NCBI GenBank assembly: GCA_005880985.1
Contig: VBIQ01000005.1
Location: 372,001 to 436,000 of the forward strand
Reading direction: 5' to 3'
Source of the DNA: Chloroflexota bacterium
GTDB lineage: Bacteria > Chloroflexota > Dormibacteria > Aeolococcales > Aeolococcaceae
Length of the DNA stretch: 64,000 bases
A program made the translations under genes and the position numbers. Of this stretch, positions 60,432 to 64,000 are shown in pieces (position 1 is the stretch's first letter; every line of letters starts with the position of its first letter). Below the pieces are notes generated by a model. That model saw nothing but the letters and a program-made list of their open reading frames with translations. It was not told the origin of the DNA and searched no databases.

Positions 60432-61375
60432 GCCCGCTCAGGCTCCCCGGCGGCCTCACCGCCGCCCCCCTGGGCCTGTCCCTGGTGGTCGACGCCGCCC
60501 TGGGCGAACCTCCCGAGGCGGCGCATCCGGTGGTCTGGATGGGCCGGTACTGCGAGCGGGTGATCGGCGCCGACCCCGCCGGCGCCGGGACCGGCCGCGC
60601 CCTCCGCGGCGCCACCGCCACCGCCGGGGGGGTTGCGGTGAGCGCCCTGGTTGCCGCGGCCACCGACGCCGCGGTCGCGCGTCTGCCGGCGCGGATCCGC
60701 CCTGCCCTGCGGGCTGCCGGCCTGTGGCCGCTGCTCGCCCTGCGGGGCCTGTGCGACGCCGCCGTCCGGGTGGCGGACGCGCTCGACGACGACGACCTCG
60801 ACCGAGCCCGCTCCGGGCTCCGGTGGCTGGTCGGCCGCGACCTGACGGGTCTGGGCCCACCCCTGCTGGCCGGGGCCGCGGTGGAATCGGTGGCCGAGAA
60901 CCTGTCCGACGCGGTGGTGGCGCCGCTGCTCTACGGACGGCTCGCCGGGCTGCCCGGGGCGGCCGTCCACCGCTTCGCCAACACCGCCGACGCCACCGTC
61001 GGCGACCGCGGACGGCACCGCCTTGGCGGGCGCGCCGCCGCCCGTCTCGACGACCTGCTGGGAATCGTGCCGGCGCGGATGGCGGCGGTCTTGATCGCCC
61101 TGGCCGCTCCCGCCGGGGGAGGCAGCTCCGTCGGCGCCCTCCGGCGGTGGCGCCGCGACGGCGGCAACACCGCCAGCCCCAACGCGGGGCGGCCGATGGC
61201 GGCGATGGCCGGGGCGCTCGGCGTCCGCCTGGAGAAGGTCGGCCACCACGTCCTCAACTCCGGCGGCCGCGATCCGGGCTCGGCCGATGTGCTGCGGGCG
61301 GTCCGCATCGCCCGAGCCGCTACCGGCATGTGCGTGCTCGGCTGTGCCGCGCTCCCGAGGCCGATCCGTGCCTGA
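60428..61375 (+). CDS. cobD: Adenosylcobinamide-phosphate synthase (CobD/CbiB)
   Basis: 315 residues, membrane protein. Attaches aminopropanol(-phosphate) to adenosylcobyric acid. HPVVWMGRYCE near 33-43, VESVAENLSDAVVAPLLYG near 152-170, NTADATVGDRGRHR near 183-196 (usually NT-L-D-x-MVG), SPNAGRPMAAMAGALGV near 253-269 are recognisable. ATGA-type GTGA overlap with cobS. Confidence 0.93.
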   Translation: MSPLRLPGGLTAAPLGLSLVVDAALGEPPEAAHPVVWMGRYCERVIGADPAGAGTGRALRGATATAGGVAVSALVAAATDAAVARLPARIRPALRAAGLWPLLALRGLCDAAVRVADALDDDDLDRARSGLRWLVGRDLTGLGPPLLAGAAVESVAENLSDAVVAPLLYGRLAGLPGAAVHRFANTADATVGDRGRHRLGGRAAARLDDLLGIVPARMAAVLIALAAPAGGGSSVGALRRWRRDGGNTASPNAGRPMAAMAGALGVRLEKVGHHVLNSGGRDPGSADVLRAVRIARAATGMCVLGCAALPRPIRA

Positions 61376-62429
61376 GCCCCATCCCTGGCTGGGCCGGATC
61401 GCCGACCTGCCCCACGGTGGGGACGGCGGGGCGGACCTCGACCTCTCCGCCTCCCTGGCACCGCTCGGGCCCTCGCCGGCGGCGGTGGCGGCGGCCCACC
61501 GGGCGCCGATCGACGCCTATCCGGAGCGCGCCTGTGGGTCGCTCGTCGCTGCCGCGGCCGGCGACATGGGGGTGGACGAGAGCCGGGTGGTGGCCGGTGC
61601 CGGCGCCTCCGACCTGCTGCTCCGCGTCTGTCTCGCCCACCTTCGGCCCGGCGATGTCGCCCTGCTGGTCGCGCCGTGCTTCGGGGAATACGGCCGCGCC
61701 GCCGCCGCCGCCGGCGCCCGGGTGGTGCGCTGCTGGTGCCGGGAGGCGGACGGCTTCCGCCTCGACCCGGCGACCGTGGCCGAGGCGGCGTGCCGGCACG
61801 ACGCGGTGCTCGGGATGATCGCCCGGCCGGCCAGCCCCACCGGCGTCGACGTCCCGGCGGCGGTGATCGCCGAGCTGCGGGCGGCCGCACCCGGCATCCT
61901 CTGGGTGGTCGACGAGGCCTTCCTGGGACTGGCCGACGGCGGCGCGTCGGTCGCCGGCGGCGATGCCGTGGTGGTGCGGTCGCTGACCAAGGAGCTGGCC
62001 CTCGCCGGACTGCGGGTCGCCGTCGCCGATGCGACCCCGGCGCGGGCCCGGGCCCTTCGCGCCCTGGCGCCGCCCTGGTGCGTGTCGGCACCGGCGATCG
62101 CCGCCGCCCGCGCCGGCCTCGCCGACCGGGCGCACCGTCAGGCCGCTCGCGAGGCGGCGCGCCGCGAACGGGAGGCGTTGACCGGCCGGCTGACCGCGCT
62201 CGGCATCGCCACCACCGATGCGGTCGCCAACTTCGTCTGCGCGCGGGTCGGCGACTCGGCCGGCTTCGCCTCGGCCATGCGTCAGCGGAGCATCGCGGTG
62301 CGCCGCTGTGAGGACTTCGGGATGCCGGGCTGGGTGCGGATCGCGGTCCCACCGCCCGCCCGCCGCGCCGAGGTTCTCGGCGCCCTCGCCGGCGCTCTTG
62401 CCGCCCCGGCGCCGGCGCGGGTCGGATGA
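61368..62429 (+). CDS. cobC: Threonine-phosphate decarboxylase-like aminotransferase (CobC/CobD type)
   Basis: 353 residues. PLP-dependent fold type I protein: LDLSASLAPLGPSPAAV near 24-40, AGASDLLLRVC, RPASPTGVDVP near 158-168, VVDEAFLGL near 183-191 and the PLP lysine in RSLTKELALAGLRV near 205-218. It makes aminopropanol phosphate from threonine phosphate for the side chain used by CbiB. GTG start overlaps cobD by 8 bases. Confidence 0.88.
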   Translation: MPEPHPWLGRIADLPHGGDGGADLDLSASLAPLGPSPAAVAAAHRAPIDAYPERACGSLVAAAAGDMGVDESRVVAGAGASDLLLRVCLAHLRPGDVALLVAPCFGEYGRAAAAAGARVVRCWCREADGFRLDPATVAEAACRHDAVLGMIARPASPTGVDVPAAVIAELRAAAPGILWVVDEAFLGLADGGASVAGGDAVVVRSLTKELALAGLRVAVADATPARARALRALAPPWCVSAPAIAAARAGLADRAHRQAAREAARREREALTGRLTALGIATTDAVANFVCARVGDSAGFASAMRQRSIAVRRCEDFGMPGWVRIAVPPPARRAEVLGALAGALAAPAPARVG

Positions 62430-63952
62430 CCAGCAGCGGGCGCGCCCTGATGCTCCAGGGCACCGCCTCGGGGGTGGGCAAGAGCGTGCTCGCCGCGGCC
62501 CTCTGCCGCGTGCTCCGCCGCCGCGGCCTGCGGGTCCTGCCCTTTAAGGCCCAGAACATGGCGCTCAACGCCGCCGTCACCGCGGATGGGGGCGAGATCG
62601 GCCGCGCCCAGGCGCTTCAGGCCCTGGCCTGTGGGGTTGATGCCGATCGTGACATGAACCCGATCCTCCTCAAGCCGGAGGGAGACCGCACCAGCCAGGT
62701 GGTCCTGGGCGGCGAGGTGTGGGGACGCATGGACGCGTCCGAGTACCAGGCGCGCAAAGCGGAGCTGTGGCCGGTGGTGACGGCGGCGCTCGACCGGCTG
62801 CGGTCGCGCTGCGACGTGGTGGTCATCGAGGGCGCCGGCAGCCCCGCCGAGGTGAACCTCCGCCGCCAGGACATCGTCAACATGCGTGTCGCCCGGTACG
62901 CCGGCGCACCGGTGCTGCTGGTCGCCGACATCGACCGCGGAGGGGTGTTCGCGTCGCTGCTCGGCACCCTCTCGCTGCTGCCGCCCCGGGAACGCCGTCG
63001 TGTTGCGGGCATGATTGTCAACAACTTTCGGGGCGATGCCGGCCTGTTCGCCGGCGGGGTGCGCTTTCTGGAGCAGCGCGGGCGGGTGCCGGTGCTGGCG
63101 GTCGTGCCCCATCTTGACGCTCTCCGGCTGCCGGATGAGGACTCCCTCGACCTTGCCGGCTTCGATGGCGGTGGCAACGGTGCCGCGGCCGTCATCGACG
63201 TCGCGGTGCTGCGGCTTCCCCGGATCAGCAACGTCGACGACTGCCTGCCGCTGCTGCGCGAGCCGGGGGTACGGGTCCGACTGGTGGAGCACGGCGACCG
63301 TCTGGGTGACCCCGACCTGGTGCTGCTCCCGGGCAGCAAGGCCACCCGCGCCGACCTGGCGGTGCTCCGGGCCCGCGGTCTCGACCGGGCGGTGCGCGCC
63401 GCCCACGCCCGCGGCACCGCCGCGCTCGGCATCTGCGGAGGCTTTCAGCTCCTCGGCCGTCGCCTGGTCGATCCGCTGGGCAGTGACGGGAGCCGTCCGG
63501 GCATCAGCAACGGCCTGGGTCTGCTCGCCACCTCCACCCGGATGAGCACGACCAAGGTGGTCCGCCGGGTGCGGGGCACCGTGCTCGCCGGTCCCGGGCT
63601 GCTCACCGCCGCCGCCGGGGCGGCGGTGGCGGGCTACGAGATCCACACCGGCCGCACTCCACCGCTGGCACCGCCACTTCGTCTCGATGCCGGGAACAGC
63701 GCCACCCGGGAGGACGGGGCCCGCGATCCGGAGGGTTGGGTGGTGGGCACCCACGTGCATGGGCTGCTGGAGAGCGACCAGCTGCGCCGCGGCATGCTGC
63801 GGGCGATCGCCGTCCGGCGAGGGCGGCGGTGGCGCCCGGGTCCGCTTCGGCCCGGACCCGAGGCGGAGCTCGACCGTCTCGCCGACGCCGTCGAGGCGGC
63901 GACCGATGTTCCCCGGCTGCTGGCCCTGGTCGAGCAGGGAGGTGCTGGATGA
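62426..63952 (+). CDS. cobQ: Cobyric acid synthase (adenosylcobyrate amidase)
   Basis: 508 residues. Amidates side chains b, d, e and g. LQGTASGVGKSVLAAALCR near 10-28 is the ATP site; FKAQNMALNAAVTADGGEIGRAQ split as FKAQNMALNA, MNPILLKPEGD, VIEGAGSPAEVNLR and the amidotransferase part with GICGGFQLLG (nucleophile Cys near 336) and a late His in VVGTHVHGLLES complete the family. ATGA overlap with cobC. Confidence 0.95.
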   Translation: MTSSGRALMLQGTASGVGKSVLAAALCRVLRRRGLRVLPFKAQNMALNAAVTADGGEIGRAQALQALACGVDADRDMNPILLKPEGDRTSQVVLGGEVWGRMDASEYQARKAELWPVVTAALDRLRSRCDVVVIEGAGSPAEVNLRRQDIVNMRVARYAGAPVLLVADIDRGGVFASLLGTLSLLPPRERRRVAGMIVNNFRGDAGLFAGGVRFLEQRGRVPVLAVVPHLDALRLPDEDSLDLAGFDGGGNGAAAVIDVAVLRLPRISNVDDCLPLLREPGVRVRLVEHGDRLGDPDLVLLPGSKATRADLAVLRARGLDRAVRAAHARGTAALGICGGFQLLGRRLVDPLGSDGSRPGISNGLGLLATSTRMSTTKVVRRVRGTVLAGPGLLTAAAGAAVAGYEIHTGRTPPLAPPLRLDAGNSATREDGARDPEGWVVGTHVHGLLESDQLRRGMLRAIAVRRGRRWRPGPLRPGPEAELDRLADAVEAATDVPRLLALVEQGGAG

Positions 63953-64000
63953 GCCGGCTGCTGCTGGTGCTGGGCGGAGCCCGCAGCGGCAAGAGCGAGT
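63949..64000 (+). CDS. cobU: Adenosylcobinamide kinase/guanylyltransferase, 5' fragment
   Basis: Only 17 codons are inside the window. The start LLLVLGGARSGKSE contains the P-loop GGARSGKS that is typical of CobU/CobP. It overlaps cobQ by 4 bases. The operon therefore continues beyond the window. Confidence 0.8.
   Translation, partial: MSRLLLVLGGARSGKSE

Overview
The window is a very GC-rich, densely packed bacterial chromosome segment with no rRNA, tRNA, insertion sequence, phage or CRISPR. It carries core housekeeping genes (rplI-dnaB, argS, cca, nfo, rsmG, gcvT-gcvH, a murE-type ligase, fumC) and a complete-looking vitamin B12 operon. Sequence alone does not fix the lineage. High GC, a flavin/F420-type luciferase-like oxidoreductase, an LmeA-like DUF2993 protein, many GTG starts and many leaderless-type promoters would fit Dormibacterota/Chloroflexota or Actinomycetota. 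That placement is an inference.

Region 1 (1-9.5 kb): tail of a CaCA-type cation exchanger, a short-chain dehydrogenase, a proline-rich membrane protein, endonuclease IV (nfo), a CsaA-like RNA-binding protein, an SGNH hydrolase, a lipoprotein that seems to lack a normal start codon, a 14-TM MFS exporter and a CCA-adding enzyme. Region 2 (9.5-20 kb): DUF1232 protein, rplI, dnaB, a soluble histidine kinase, fumC, DedA protein, 3-hydroxyacyl-CoA dehydrogenase, an orphan DNA methyltransferase, an ACT-domain protein, a HAD phosphatase, a D-2-hydroxyacid dehydrogenase and a DEAD-box helicase.

Region 3 (20-43 kb): mostly singletons. They include an alpha/beta hydrolase, a rhodanese-MoeB fusion, a lipoprotein, a Mur ligase, rsmG, a cyclic-nucleotide-binding protein, a ParB-like protein fused to two repeated C-terminal modules, a coiled-coil GH73 wall hydrolase, a luciferase-like oxidoreductase, a GH15 glucoamylase-like enzyme, divergent argS and uracil-DNA glycosylase, a TPR-CAP protein, a NIF3-family protein, a PAP2 protein with a strong leader hairpin, mogA, moaC, a lone receiver protein, and a small protein made of two nearly identical 48-residue repeats.

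Region 4 (43-64 kb): gcvT-gcvH, then a cobalamin riboswitch at about 44555-44655 controlling a gapless run: Ni/Co transporter, cobO, cobN, cbiX-cobB fusion, cobH, cbiD, cobL, cobI, cobM-cbiG fusion, cobJ, cobT, cobS, cobD, cobC, cobQ and the start of cobU (cut by the window end). Almost every junction overlaps by 4-17 bases. CbiX, CbiD and CbiG belong to early-cobalt (anaerobic-type) synthesis, while CobN is the late-cobalt chelatase, so both insertion logics occur in one transcript. The CobH homologue has Tyr where the family has its catalytic His.

A recurring theme is transcription signals. At least 18 genes have a TANNNT-like -10 box ending only 6-10 bases before the start codon, the spacing expected of leaderless mRNAs. 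Two other genes (the lipoprotein at 5517 and rsmG at 25983) have no ATG, GTG or TTG at the expected start and are read here as starting at ATC and CTG.
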